A stretch of DNA of 47,675 nucleotides from an uncultured Lachnospiraceae bacterium (GCA_947366105.1 CANAZK010000004.1:1-47675), one strand, 5' to 3'; positions 8,241 to 20,795 are shown, numbered from the stretch's first letter. Made by a program: numbers and translations. Notes: a model not told the origin generated them from the sequence alone.

Positions 8241-8738
8241 ATGCTTAACATTGTTTTATTTGAACCGGAAATTCCTGCAAATACCGGTAATATTGGAAGG
8301 ACCTGCGCGGCAACAAACACAAAGCTTCATCTTATAGAACCGCTCGGTTTTCGTTTGAATGAAAAGGCGCTTAAAAGAGCAGGGATGGACTACTGGGCGG
8401 AATTGGATGTGGCGACTTATATTGATTATAATGATTTCCTTGAGAAGAATCCGGGAGCCATGATTTATATGGCGACTACGAAGGCCGAGAAAGTTTATAC
8501 AGAGGTGAATTACGAGCCGGACTGTTATATTATGTTTGGCAAAGAAAGCGCGGGGATTCCCGAAGAAATTTTGGTGAGGCATAAGGAGGACTGTATCAGA
8601 ATTCCGATGTGCGGAGATATCCGTTCGCTGAATCTTGGAAATTCGGCTGCGATCGTTCTCTATGAGGCGCTACGGCAGAATGGATTTGCCGGAATGCAGA
8701 CAGAGGGATGTCTCCATCGTTTGAAGTGGGAAGAGTAA
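8241..8738 (+). CDS. trmL: tRNA (cytidine(34)-2'-O)-methyltransferase TrmL
   Basis: SPOUT-fold (knotted) SAM-dependent enzyme that 2'-O-methylates the wobble base of tRNA-Leu isoacceptors. All three SPOUT motifs are present: PEIPANTGNIGRTCAAT near the N-terminus, MFGKESAGIPEEIL in the middle, and IPMCGDIRSLNLGNSAAIVLYEALRQ region at the C-terminus forming the knot. At 165 residues it is the compact TrmL/YibK size without an RNA-binding extension. It follows the PurM-like gene by 16 bases with an AAGGGTGG site, suggesting one operon. Confidence 0.93.
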   Translation: MLNIVLFEPEIPANTGNIGRTCAATNTKLHLIEPLGFRLNEKALKRAGMDYWAELDVATYIDYNDFLEKNPGAMIYMATTKAEKVYTEVNYEPDCYIMFGKESAGIPEEILVRHKEDCIRIPMCGDIRSLNLGNSAAIVLYEALRQNGFAGMQTEGCLHRLKWEE

Positions 8739-8775
8739 CTGGAAAAAATAAGTTTTTAATCGGAATGATAAATTA

Positions 8776-8804
8776 TAGACATAAATATAGGTAAATGTTA
8801 TAAT
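8776..8804 (+). promoter_or_regulatory. Probable promoter of the ATP synthase operon
   Basis: TAGACA (8776-8781) and a perfect TATAAT (8799-8804) are 17 bases apart, 45 bases before atpZ. Confidence 0.65.
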
Positions 8805-8848
8805 ATCCATACAAAAAAGCATATAAAGGCGAAGGCGGAGGGAGCTAA

Positions 8849-9079
8849 ATGAAATACAAAAACAGTGTGTACCGCACTTTTGCTCTTATTTCACAGCTTG
8901 GAATCAGCATGATAGTACCGGTTCTTATATGTGTGTGGCTTGGTTCATACCTGGAAGAAAAGTATTCCATTCCTGTTTTTATCCCGCTTGTAATAATGGG
9001 AATACTGGCAGGCGGAAGAAATATCTACTATCTTGTAAGGCATGCGAATGAAGACCCGGAGGATAAGGAAGATGAATAA
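8849..9079 (+). CDS. atpZ: AtpZ/AtpI family membrane protein
   Basis: A 76-residue protein with two hydrophobic helices (about 10-32 and 40-60) and an acidic tail EDPEDKEDE. Placed first in the ATP synthase operon, it matches the AtpZ family, which is thought to help assembly of the c-ring or ion supply to the F0 sector. Between the helices is GSYLEEKYSIP, typical of the family. GGAGG precedes ATG 8849. It overlaps the next gene by eight bases, so translation is coupled. Confidence 0.85.
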   Translation: MKYKNSVYRTFALISQLGISMIVPVLICVWLGSYLEEKYSIPVFIPLVIMGILAGGRNIYYLVRHANEDPEDKEDE

Positions 9080-9464
9080 ATCGGCCGATGATACGCTAAA
9101 GGAACTGCTCGCAGGAATTTTATTCTGTGGGGCTGCCGCTCAGATCATTTGTTTTCTTGACAGAGAACGCCTGATTTATACATCGCTTGGACTGTGGATT
9201 GGAATTGCAGCAGCGGCGGGGATGGCAGTGCACATGAAGCGCACAATTGAAGATGCCCTTGATTTGGGAGAGCAGGGCGCGGTAAAACATATGCGGAAAG
9301 GCTATGTTCTGCGCTATGGACTTACCGCGTTGATATTTGGGGCGTCTGTTTATTTTGAAATTGGAAATCCGATAACTCTTTTAGTTGGAGTTATGGGGTT
9401 GAAGATAGGGGCTTATTTACAGCCCGTAACACATAGAGTGTTATGTAAACTTAAGAAGTCGTAG
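9072..9464 (+). CDS. atpI: ATP synthase subunit I-like membrane protein
   Basis: A 130-residue protein with four predicted membrane helices, in the position of atpI (between atpZ and atpB). AtpI is an assembly factor of the c-ring in several bacteria. I start it at ATG 9072 because GGAGG at 9058-9062 is nine bases upstream; an upstream in-frame ATG at 9042 lacks a site. Sequence conservation in this family is low, so the call rests on position, size and topology. Confidence 0.75.
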   Translation: MNKSADDTLKELLAGILFCGAAAQIICFLDRERLIYTSLGLWIGIAAAAGMAVHMKRTIEDALDLGEQGAVKHMRKGYVLRYGLTALIFGASVYFEIGNPITLLVGVMGLKIGAYLQPVTHRVLCKLKKS

Positions 9465-9504
9465 CTGTTCAGCCGTATTAAAAAAGATATGGATGAGCAG
9501 TTAC
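9461..9504 (+). repeat. Hairpin between atpI and atpB related to the 5.2-kb element
   Basis: Arms 9461-9478 (GTAGCTGTTCAGCCGTAT) and 9487-9504 pair over 18 positions with three G-U pairs and one mismatch. The arm shares GTTCAGCC with the ends of the 5233-5386 element. No T-run follows, so a terminator is unlikely; an RNA-processing or stability role is possible. Confidence 0.5.
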
Positions 9505-9533
9505 AAAAAATCTAAGCAAAGGAGGGTAAAAGT

Positions 9534-10253
9534 GTGGGAAATGGACTAGGAATACTAGCGGCCAAGGAAGCGGATTTCATGATACATAGTCTTGTAAAGT
9601 TCAACCTCTTTGGTCAGGATTTATACCTTACTACAACGCACGTCAGTCTGCTTATTATCTGTGTCGGTCTGATTATATTCGGATTTGTGGCAAGAGCCAA
9701 GCTTAAGGTGATTGACGGAAAACCCGGCGGATTCCAAAATGCAGTGGAATTGATCGTCGAGATGCTGGATGGTATGGTACACGGCAGTATGGGCAAGAAT
9801 GGAATCCCGTATAGAAACTACATAGGAACATTGTTTATATTCCTGCTGATTAGTAATATTTCGGGACTTTTGGGACTTCGTCCGCCGACGGCAGACTACG
9901 GTGTGACATTCCCGCTTGGTGTTATTACTTTTTTCATTATTCAGATAAATAACATCAGGTACAACAAATTTGGTGCATTTACCGAATTGTTTAAACCATT
10001 GCCGTTTTTATTCCCAATTAACTTAATTGGTGAAATCGCAGTGCCATTTTCACTATCATTGCGTTTGTTCGGAAACGTGTTATCAGGAACAGTAATCATG
10101 GCGTTGCTATATGGATTGCTATCTAATGTAGCGATTGCATGGCCGGGATTCTTGCATATTTATTTTGATATCTTTTCCGGCGCAATTCAGACATATGTAT
10201 TCTGTATGCTGACGATGGTATTTACGAACAACAAAATGCCGCAAAACAACTAA
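9534..10253 (+). CDS. atpB: F-type ATP synthase subunit a
   Basis: Membrane stator subunit that forms the two half-channels for the coupling ion. The 239 residues include six membrane-inserted segments. The essential Arg is in PFSLSLRLFGN (R177), followed by the family's IQTYVFCMLTMVF helix. GTG 9534 is used, with AGGAGGG about seven bases upstream. The c-subunit next door is of the sodium type, so this subunit probably conducts Na+. Confidence 0.95.
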   Translation: MGNGLGILAAKEADFMIHSLVKFNLFGQDLYLTTTHVSLLIICVGLIIFGFVARAKLKVIDGKPGGFQNAVELIVEMLDGMVHGSMGKNGIPYRNYIGTLFIFLLISNISGLLGLRPPTADYGVTFPLGVITFFIIQINNIRYNKFGAFTELFKPLPFLFPINLIGEIAVPFSLSLRLFGNVLSGTVIMALLYGLLSNVAIAWPGFLHIYFDIFSGAIQTYVFCMLTMVFTNNKMPQNN

Positions 10254-10260
10254 AACTTAA

Positions 10261-10557
<297 letters not shown>

Positions 10558-10614
10558 GAATAACAAAAGGACAGTATTTTAAAATATTAGAATAAGAAGG
10601 AAGGAGGCTGGACC

Positions 10615-11117
10615 TTGGAACGTTTATTTACGCTTGACGCACAGTTTCTTTTTGACGCCGTAGTGCTGGCAATTAGTATGTTTGTAATGTTTACGTTCTT
10701 GTCGTATCTTTTATTCGAGCCGGCAAGAGATCTTCTTGAGAAGCGCAGACAGCGCGTTCTTGACGATCAGGAAACTGCAAAGAAAGAAAAAGCAGAAGCT
10801 GTTGCTTACAAAGACGAGTACGAGAAGAAACTTAAAGAAGTAGATAAAGAAGCGCAGGAGATCTTAAGCGCCGCACGCAAGAAAGCTATGCAGAATGAAG
10901 CAAAGATTGTTGCAGAGGCAAAAGAAGAGGCAGCCCGTATTATTGAACGTGGAAATGCGGAAATCGAATTAGAGAAGAAACGCGCATTGGACGAAATGAA
11001 GCAGGAAATTATTTCCATTGCATCTATGATGGCAGGAAAAGTTGTGACAGCTTCAATTGATACAAATGTACAGGAAAATCTAATTGAAGAGACATTGAAA
11101 GAAATGGGTGACAGTAC

Positions 11118-11130
<13 letters not shown>
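10615..11130 (+). CDS. atpF: F-type ATP synthase subunit b
   Basis: Peripheral stalk subunit of 171 residues. One N-terminal membrane helix (about 8-30) is followed by a long charged helix rich in Lys, Glu and Ala (about 38-140), which dimerises as the stator. The start is TTG 10615, with AAGGAGG at 10601-10607. The end overlaps atpH by 13 bases. Confidence 0.93.
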
Positions 11131-13195
<2,065 letters not shown>

Positions 13196-13214
13196 TTAGT
13201 AGAGGAGAATTATC

Positions 13215-14081
13215 ATGGCATCAATGAGAGAAATTAAAAGGCGTAGAAGCAGTGTGCAGAGTACGCAGCAGATTACAAAGGCCATGAAGCTTATTTCTAC
13301 CGTAAAACTGCAGAAAGCAAGAACAAATGCGGAGAATTCAAAACCGTATTTCGGGTGTATGTATGACACGGTAACTTCCATGCTTGCAAAAGCGGGGAAT
13401 ATTGAGCATCCATATTTGAAGGCAGGGGATTCTAAGAAAGTCGGAATTGTTGTCGTAACTTCAAACCGCGGACTTGCGGGAGGTTATAACTCAAATATTG
13501 TGAAACTCGTTACAGGAAACGGTATTGCCAAGGAGGACATTCGTCTTTACACAGTCGGTCGTAAAGGAACGGACGCTCTTTCCCGTAAAGGGTACGAGGT
13601 TGCCGCAGACTGTTCGGATGTAATAGAGGCTCCGGTATATGCAGATGCCCAGGCGCTTACAAAACAACTTCTTACCGATTTTTCCAACGGTGAAATCGGA
13701 GAGATTTATGTGGCATATACATACTTCAAGAACACAGTAGTCCATGTTCCTACCTTAACAAAGCTGCTTCCGGTTGATATGGATGCAGTTAAGGAGGAGG
13801 CAAAAGAAGTCCCGGCGGGCGCACAGGCTTTGATGAGCTTTGAGCCGGCAGAGGAGGAGGCTATTGGTCTTCTTGTTCCTAAATATGTTGCAAGTATTTT
13901 ATACGGTGCATTTGTTGAGGCAGTTGCAAGTGAGAATGGTGCGCGTATGCAGGCAATGGATTCTGCAACAAAGAATGCGGAAGAAATAATTAACGATTTG
14001 GCATTGAAATATAATAGAGCCCGTCAGGGCGCTATTACACAGGAATTAACAGAGATTATAGCAGGCGCGGAGGCTTTGTAA
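13215..14081 (+). CDS. atpG: F-type ATP synthase subunit gamma
   Basis: Central rotor shaft, 288 residues. The N-terminal helix MREIKRRRSSVQSTQQITKA and the C-terminal helix MQAMDSATKNAEEII form the antiparallel coiled coil inside the head. The family end signature ALKYNRARQGAITQELTEI is present. AGAGGAG precedes ATG 13215. Confidence 0.97.
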   Translation: MASMREIKRRRSSVQSTQQITKAMKLISTVKLQKARTNAENSKPYFGCMYDTVTSMLAKAGNIEHPYLKAGDSKKVGIVVVTSNRGLAGGYNSNIVKLVTGNGIAKEDIRLYTVGRKGTDALSRKGYEVAADCSDVIEAPVYADAQALTKQLLTDFSNGEIGEIYVAYTYFKNTVVHVPTLTKLLPVDMDAVKEEAKEVPAGAQALMSFEPAEEEAIGLLVPKYVASILYGAFVEAVASENGARMQAMDSATKNAEEIINDLALKYNRARQGAITQELTEIIAGAEAL

Positions 14082-14135
14082 TAATCAAAGACGGATTCCT
14101 ACAGGCACATGCGTATGTGTCTGAGCGAAAATTGA

Positions 14136-15542
<1,407 letters not shown>

Positions 15543-15553
15543 GAGGTGTTCCT

Positions 15554-15952
15554 ATGGCAGACGTATTTGAATTAAAAATTATTTCTCCTGACGAGATGTT
15601 TTATGAAGGCGAGGCGACATTTCTCGAATTCACATCTGTTGAGGGAGGCATGGGAGTTTATAAAAATCATATTCCGCTTACAACAATCCTGGAGCCGTGC
15701 GTTATGAAGGTACATAACGGCACAGAGATTAAGAAGGCGGCTGTCCTTGGAGGATTTCTTGAAATACTTCAGGATAAGATTACTGTTCTTGCAGAGGACG
15801 CACAGTGGCCGGAAGAAATTGACGTCGACCGTGCGCAGGAAGCGAAGAAACGTGCAGAAGAGCGCTTAAGTAATGGCGGTCCGAACATGGACGTAAGACG
15901 TGCGCAGGCGGCGCTTAAGAGGGCGATTACACGAATTAATGCAGCAAAATAG
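15554..15952 (+). CDS. atpC: F-type ATP synthase subunit epsilon
   Basis: Last gene of the operon, 132 residues. The N-terminal beta-sandwich (to about residue 85) contains GGMGVYKNHIPLTT and AVLGGFLEI. The C-terminal helical hairpin, which can inhibit ATP hydrolysis, is Arg/Ala-rich. AGGAGG overlaps the end of atpD at 15541-15546, seven bases before the ATG. Confidence 0.96.
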   Translation: MADVFELKIISPDEMFYEGEATFLEFTSVEGGMGVYKNHIPLTTILEPCVMKVHNGTEIKKAAVLGGFLEILQDKITVLAEDAQWPEEIDVDRAQEAKKRAEERLSNGGPNMDVRRAQAALKRAITRINAAK

Positions 15953-15963
15953 AAGTTTTGAGC

Positions 15964-16004
15964 CAACAATCGGGGCGGGATTTTATAATCCCGTCCCGTT
16001 GTTG
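15964..16004 (+). terminator. Hairpin at the end of the ATP synthase operon
   Basis: CAACAA with TTGTTG and GGGCGGGATT with AATCCCGTCCC form a long stem. Only a weak T-rich tail follows (TGTCTAG), so termination may be partial. Confidence 0.65.
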
Positions 16005-16119
16005 TGTCTAGAGAGCTTCTATACGAAAGCAATAAGGTATTACATTTTCATCAAAACTTCACAATTAAGATAAAAACGCATACTATAAACCATAATAGTT
16101 GGAAAAGGGAGCAGCTGCA

Positions 16120-16530
16120 ATGGACTACAAATTGCCTTATTACATGGCTTACCCAATGCCGTTAGAGTATGATGATGAGAGAAAAGAAAGGCAGGATATG
16201 GAGTACATGAAAAGCATGTATCCGGATACCGTAAAATATATTCTGCCATTTGTAGAAGACGAATGTGAGCGTATGGAGTATGAAGGAAGCATGATTTATG
16301 ATGAATATCCTGATAAATTGAGCATCCAGTTAATGTGCAGCCGTATCTGCGACAGAGTTAACGAAATTGGAATCGGGCAGGACATGGATGTGGAGATGGA
16401 AGCGCAGCAGAGAAACAATAATCGAAATGGAATCAGAAACATTGTAGAGGTTCTGCTTCTTCATGAACTGATGAAGCGGAGAAATGAAAAGCGCCGTAGA
16501 AGGAGAAAATATTATCCGGGATGGAGATAG
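16120..16530 (+). CDS. Conserved acidic/basic protein of unknown function
   Basis: A 136-residue soluble protein. The N-terminus is Tyr/Met/Pro-rich (MDYKLPYYMAYPMPLEYDDE), the middle contains YPDTVKYILPFVEDECERMEYEGSMIYDEYPDK, given here only to show its acidic Tyr/Asp character in two pieces, and the tail is a Lys/Arg run before YYPGWR. ATG 16120 is preferred because AAAAGGGAG is nine bases upstream; TTG 16099 is less likely. I do not recognise a functional domain. The composition resembles small clostridial proteins of unknown role. Confidence 0.7.
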   Translation: MDYKLPYYMAYPMPLEYDDERKERQDMEYMKSMYPDTVKYILPFVEDECERMEYEGSMIYDEYPDKLSIQLMCSRICDRVNEIGIGQDMDVEMEAQQRNNNRNGIRNIVEVLLLHELMKRRNEKRRRRRKYYPGWR

Positions 16531-16609
16531 ACGGTTTAATAAAAATATGATAAAATAGCATTTTATAAAATGACAAAACAAAATTTTATAATGTGTGGGG
16601 GAGATACAG

Positions 16610-17107
16610 ATGAAAAATATTATTTTAATCGGAATGCCGGCGGTGGGCAAGAGCACGGTAGGGGTTGTAATTGCAAAGAGGCTGGGCTATGAATTTATTG
16701 ATACGGATCTGCTTATACAAAAGCAGGAGAAAAGGCTTCTGAGAGAGATTATCGAAGAGGAGGGCATTGAAGGCTTTCTAAAAATTGAAAACCAAGTCAA
16801 TATCAGTATAGAAGCTGACAGAGCGGTAATCGCTCCGGGAGGAAGCGTGGTATACTGCGAAGAGGCAATGGAACATTATAGAAAAATAGGAACAATAGTA
16901 TACTTGCGGGCATCTTACGAAACAATTAATAACAGAATAAAAAATGCAAAAAGCAGGGGCGTAGTACTGAAAGAGGGGCAGACATTAAAAATGCTCTATG
17001 ATGAGAGGGGAAAGCTTTTCAGGAAATACGCAGACATCATCATTGATGAGGAAGGAAAGACTTTGGAAGAAATCATAGAAAATGCGCTGGTGATCCTGGC
17101 CGAATAA
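16610..17107 (+). CDS. Shikimate kinase-like P-loop kinase
   Basis: A 165-residue NMP-kinase-fold protein. The P-loop is GMPAVGKST (residues 8-16), then FIDTD, whose Asp contacts substrate in shikimate kinase. The lid Arg is in SRGVVL, and the late LYDERGKLFRKYAD matches the AroK block LANERNPLYEEIAD. However, the FRxxE motif whose Arg binds shikimate reads FLKIE here, and the GGG loop reads PGGS. It may be a divergent AroK or a kinase for another small molecule. GGGGGAG precedes ATG 16610; GTG 16595 is rejected. No aromatic-pathway genes are nearby. Confidence 0.75.
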   Translation: MKNIILIGMPAVGKSTVGVVIAKRLGYEFIDTDLLIQKQEKRLLREIIEEEGIEGFLKIENQVNISIEADRAVIAPGGSVVYCEEAMEHYRKIGTIVYLRASYETINNRIKNAKSRGVVLKEGQTLKMLYDERGKLFRKYADIIIDEEGKTLEEIIENALVILAE

Positions 17108-17172
17108 GGAACAGCCGCGGTAGTTTTAATGGACTTCCGGAGGAGGCTATGCCCTGCCGCTGCAAAAAATAT

Positions 17173-17200
17173 TTTACAAATAGAGATTTTGTGGTATAAT
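17173..17200 (+). promoter_or_regulatory. Promoter upstream of murA
   Basis: TTTACA (17173-17178) and TATAAT (17195-17200) are separated by 16 bases, leaving an untranslated leader of about 80 bases before murA. Confidence 0.7.
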
Positions 17201-17287
17201 GTATGCAGACTCTGTTTAAAATCGGAAGAACTTAGAGAATAATTTTATTATAAATTAGGAACAGAAATCGAATAATCGAGGTGTAAT

Positions 17288-18580
17288 ATGGAGCAGTATA
17301 TTATAAAGGGGGGCACACCGCTGGTAGGGGAAGTACAGATTGGCGGTGCTAAGAATGCAGCTTTAGCAATTCTTGCGGCAGCAATTATGACGGATGAGAC
17401 AGTGACTATAGACAATTTACCGGATGTAAATGATATTAACGTATTGTTGGAGGCTATGGCAGGGATAGGTGCAACGGTTTGGCGTATTGACCGACATACA
17501 GTGAAAATTAATGGAAGCGGTATCAACAGTTTCAGTATTGAATACGACTATATTAAGAAAATTAGGGCTTCCTATTACTTATTGGGTGCATTGCTGGGAA
17601 AATACAACAAAGCAGAGGTAGCGCTTCCGGGAGGATGCAATATCGGCAGCAGGCCGATTGACCAGCATCTGAAAGGATTTAAGGCGCTTGGCGCAGAGGT
17701 AATGATTGAGCATGGCAAGATTATTGCAGAGGCGGACTGTTTGAGAGGAAAGCACTTGTACTTTGATGTTAGAAGCGTGGGAGCCACGATTAACGTGATG
17801 ATGGCGGCGGCAATGGCAGAAGGTGTCACGATTATGGAGAATGTGGCGAAAGAGCCGCATGTTGTTGACGTTGCAAACTTCCTGAACAGCATGGGAGCAA
17901 ATATCAGAGGCGCCGGGACTGACGTTATTAAGATTAAAGGCGTTCAAAAACTCCACAAGGCAGAGTATTCTATTATTCCTGACCAGATTGAAGCGGGAAC
18001 ATTCATGTTCGCGGCAGCGGCTACAAAGGGAGATGTTACCGTCTTAAATGTGATACCAAAGCATTTGGAAGCAACAACTGCCAAGCTGATGGAAATTGGC
18101 TGTGAGGTAGAAGAGTTTGACGATGCGGTCAGGGTTGTATCGAAAGGAAGACTTAGCCATACACAAGTGAAAACACTGCCGTATCCCGGATTCCCGACAG
18201 ATATGCAGCCGCAGATTGGCGTAACTTTGGCGTTGTGTAACGGAACAAGTACGATTACAGAAAGTATTTTTGAAAATCGTTTTAAATATTTAGACGAGCT
18301 TGCAAGAATGGGCGCCAGTATTAAAGTAGAAGGAAATGCGGCGACAATTGAGGGCGTAGGTAAGTTTTCCGGTGCAAGAGTCAGCGCACCTGATTTAAGA
18401 GCCGGCGCAGCGCTTGTGATTGCGGGGCTTGCTGCAGACGGGATTACCATTGTAGACGATATTGTATATATCCAAAGAGGGTATGAGAGATTTGAAGAAA
18501 AATTGAGAAGTCTCGGCGGAGTAATCGAAAAAGTAGCAAGTGAGAAAGAGATTCAGAAATTTAAGTTTAAGGTTGGATAA
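17288..18580 (+). CDS. murA: UDP-N-acetylglucosamine 1-carboxyvinyltransferase
   Basis: First committed step of peptidoglycan synthesis: transfers enolpyruvate from PEP to UDP-GlcNAc in the cytoplasm. The 430 residues show the EPSP-synthase fold. K22-N23 (GGAKNAAL) bind substrate, and C117 in LPGGCNIGSRPIDQHL is the catalytic, fosfomycin-target Cys. The motif GFPTDMQPQIGVTLAL is near residue 300. It has its own promoter and is followed by a terminator, so it is probably monocistronic. Clostridia often have two MurA paralogues; which one this is cannot be told here. Confidence 0.96.
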   Translation: MEQYIIKGGTPLVGEVQIGGAKNAALAILAAAIMTDETVTIDNLPDVNDINVLLEAMAGIGATVWRIDRHTVKINGSGINSFSIEYDYIKKIRASYYLLGALLGKYNKAEVALPGGCNIGSRPIDQHLKGFKALGAEVMIEHGKIIAEADCLRGKHLYFDVRSVGATINVMMAAAMAEGVTIMENVAKEPHVVDVANFLNSMGANIRGAGTDVIKIKGVQKLHKAEYSIIPDQIEAGTFMFAAAATKGDVTVLNVIPKHLEATTAKLMEIGCEVEEFDDAVRVVSKGRLSHTQVKTLPYPGFPTDMQPQIGVTLALCNGTSTITESIFENRFKYLDELARMGASIKVEGNAATIEGVGKFSGARVSAPDLRAGAALVIAGLAADGITIVDDIVYIQRGYERFEEKLRSLGGVIEKVASEKEIQKFKFKVG

Positions 18581-18587
18581 TTTATAG

Positions 18588-18630
18588 GGTGTCGTAAAAT
18601 CATTTGGTGTGATGATTTTGCGGCACCTTT
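18588..18630 (+). terminator. Terminator of murA
   Basis: Sixteen-base arms (18588-18603 and 18612-18627) pair with two G-U pairs, followed by a short T tail. Confidence 0.8.
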
Positions 18631-18632
18631 AA

Positions 18633-18681
18633 TTGTTAACAAATTGGTGAAATTGTACAAATTGTAAATTGTTAACAATTT
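18633..18681. promoter_or_regulatory. Three GntR-like operator palindromes
   Basis: TTGTTAACAA (18633-18642), TTGTACAA (18653-18660) and the 16-base perfect palindrome AAATTGTTAACAATTT (18666-18681) are spaced 19 and 17 bases centre to centre. They match the TnGTnnnACnA style of FadR-type GntR operators. A GntR/FCD regulator is encoded in the operon downstream (26391), so autoregulation of the transport operon is a reasonable inference. Confidence 0.6.
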
Positions 18682-18800
18682 GTTTGTCCTTTACCAGACT
18701 ACAAATTTAGAGATTTAGTACGAGAAAGTCTTTAGAACACGGACATTTTTATGCAATATAAATATCAAAAAGGCAATATTCACAAAAAACAGAGAGGCAG

Positions 18801-18829
18801 TAGACGCAAAACTGGTAAAATGTTATAAT
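18801..18829 (+). promoter_or_regulatory. Probable promoter of the ABC transporter operon
   Basis: TAGACG (18801-18806) and TATAAT (18824-18829) are 17 bases apart and lie 47 bases before the receptor gene. The operator-like palindromes lie 120-170 bases further upstream. Confidence 0.6.
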
Positions 18830-18875
18830 TATGGTGTTCTGAAATAGAAAAATCAAGGAACATAGGAGGAGAGAA

Positions 18876-20795
18876 ATGAAAAGAAGAATGTTAGCGCTTT
18901 TGCTGGCCGGAGCTATGGCATTTTCTGTAACTGCCTGCGGTGGCGGTGGAGTGTCCAGCAAAGATCAGCGGAAGGAAGATTCAAAGTCAGACAAACAAGT
19001 TGGAATTGAGATTTCATCTGAGGAGCAGGGACCGCCTCCGGAAGATGCCCCGGTAGGCGGACAGTTTGTAGTAGGAATTTCACCCGGATCATTGACTCCG
19101 GATATGAGAAACGGGTGGGCTGCTAATGCAACCAATTCCGGATTTATAGCGTTGATGGAGGGGTACGATACGGTAATTGAAAAGAGGGATCGTACCTTGG
19201 ACTGGGATCCGGTTGTTGTAAAAGAGCATGAAGTTACAGCCAATGACGATGGAAGTAAAACGTATCGTATCGTTATTAACGATAATTTAAAGTGGAGCGA
19301 CGGAACGCCAATCACAGCTAAGGATTATGTATTTGGTATCTTAATGAATTCTTCGCCTGAGTATGCCGCATGTGAAGCTGATGCAACGCGCGGGTGGGCA
19401 TTGGTAGGTTTTAATGAGTTCAATTCAGGAGAGAAGAAAGAATTTTCAGGCGTCAGACTTCTTGGTGATTATGAATTCTCTGTAACGATGACAGCGGAAG
19501 AACTGCCGAACTATTTTGAACTTTCAAATATTTCATATTCGCCAGACCCGTTGGCAGCCATTGCACCGGGCGTGGATGTAAAAGATGACGGAAACGGCGC
19601 TTACCTGACAGAGGAATATACAGAAGATTTATTAAGGAAAACATTGTTAGATCCGGAGACGGGATTCCGTTATAAAAATCCGGTAGTCTGCGGTCCGTAC
19701 AAATTAAAGAATATTGATTTGTCAACAGAGACGGTGGAATTGGAAATCAATGAAGAATATTTGGGAACTTATGACGGCACAAAACCTCATGTTCAGTCTA
19801 TTATTTCCAAACCGGTTGCAACTGAAACAGCACGTGACGAATTTGAAAAAGGAACGATTGACACCTACGGTGCGGGTACAGCGGAAAAGATTGAGGCTGC
19901 TATGACGAAAATCGAAGAAGGAGAATGGGAATTCAACTACGGAATCGTACCGGGCAGCAATATGACGGAACTTCGTTTTGTCTGCGACTTTGGTCCGACA
20001 CAGTTTGAAGAAGTAAGACGCGCCATTGCATATATTTTGGACAGGGATGAGATGACAAAACAGCTTACAGGCGGATATTCGCATGTGGTAGACTGCTATG
20101 CAACGGACGCTTCCTCAAACTATCTAGCTACAAAGGATATTTTGGAAAAAGAATTGACACATTATTCTTACGATCTTGAGAAAGCAAAACAGGAATTAAT
20201 TGCCGGCGGCTGGACACTGAACGAGAAGGGTGAAGAGTATCAGGAAGGCGTAGATAAATGGCGTTACAAAGAGGTAGACGGCGAGTTAATGAAACTGAAG
20301 GTCGAAGTTGCCTGCGGTGAAGACGACTATTCCAAATTATATAATACAGTCATTCCGCCGGAAGCAGAGAAAATCGGTATGGAATACAAATATACATCTA
20401 TGGATTTCGCACTTATAATCAATCATATGAACCGTGAAGGCGTAGACCCTACATACAATATCTTCTACAGTAGTGTTGGAGTACCGGAAATTGTTTATTA
20501 CTGGAGAGCGTTTGATGATGCACCGGAATTGATGGGATTATGGAATCAATCGCGTATTTCGGATGAGGGACTGAAAACTACTACAAAAGCGATGCAGAAA
20601 ATAGACCCGGAAGATACAGAAGAATTCCGAAAAGCATATGTGGAGTTCCAAAAGGCATGGAATAAGGCGCTTCCATCTGTTCCGATGGAATGCGGCGTGT
20701 CCTATTCATTCTTTAATCCAAAATTGAAGAATTATGTGCCAAGAGCATATGACGGATGGTCAGGCTGCATTTTGGATGCATATATTGAAGAATAG
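18876..20795 (+). CDS. Peptide-type ABC transporter substrate-binding lipoprotein
   Basis: Family 5 (OppA/DppA-type) extracellular receptor, 639 residues, which is at the long end of the family. The N-terminus is a lipoprotein signal with lipobox VTAC (Cys21), then a Gly-rich and charged linker to about residue 60. The mature domain contains the family block DNLKWSDGTPITAKDYVFGI and the late DDYSKL...GMEYKYTSMDF region. AGGAGGAGAG precedes ATG 18876. It is first in an operon with two permeases, two ATPases, a regulator and amidohydrolases, so the ligand is probably a peptide or peptide-like amide. Confidence 0.93.
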   Translation: MKRRMLALLLAGAMAFSVTACGGGGVSSKDQRKEDSKSDKQVGIEISSEEQGPPPEDAPVGGQFVVGISPGSLTPDMRNGWAANATNSGFIALMEGYDTVIEKRDRTLDWDPVVVKEHEVTANDDGSKTYRIVINDNLKWSDGTPITAKDYVFGILMNSSPEYAACEADATRGWALVGFNEFNSGEKKEFSGVRLLGDYEFSVTMTAEELPNYFELSNISYSPDPLAAIAPGVDVKDDGNGAYLTEEYTEDLLRKTLLDPETGFRYKNPVVCGPYKLKNIDLSTETVELEINEEYLGTYDGTKPHVQSIISKPVATETARDEFEKGTIDTYGAGTAEKIEAAMTKIEEGEWEFNYGIVPGSNMTELRFVCDFGPTQFEEVRRAIAYILDRDEMTKQLTGGYSHVVDCYATDASSNYLATKDILEKELTHYSYDLEKAKQELIAGGWTLNEKGEEYQEGVDKWRYKEVDGELMKLKVEVACGEDDYSKLYNTVIPPEAEKIGMEYKYTSMDFALIINHMNREGVDPTYNIFYSSVGVPEIVYYWRAFDDAPELMGLWNQSRISDEGLKTTTKAMQKIDPEDTEEFRKAYVEFQKAWNKALPSVPMECGVSYSFFNPKLKNYVPRAYDGWSGCILDAYIEE

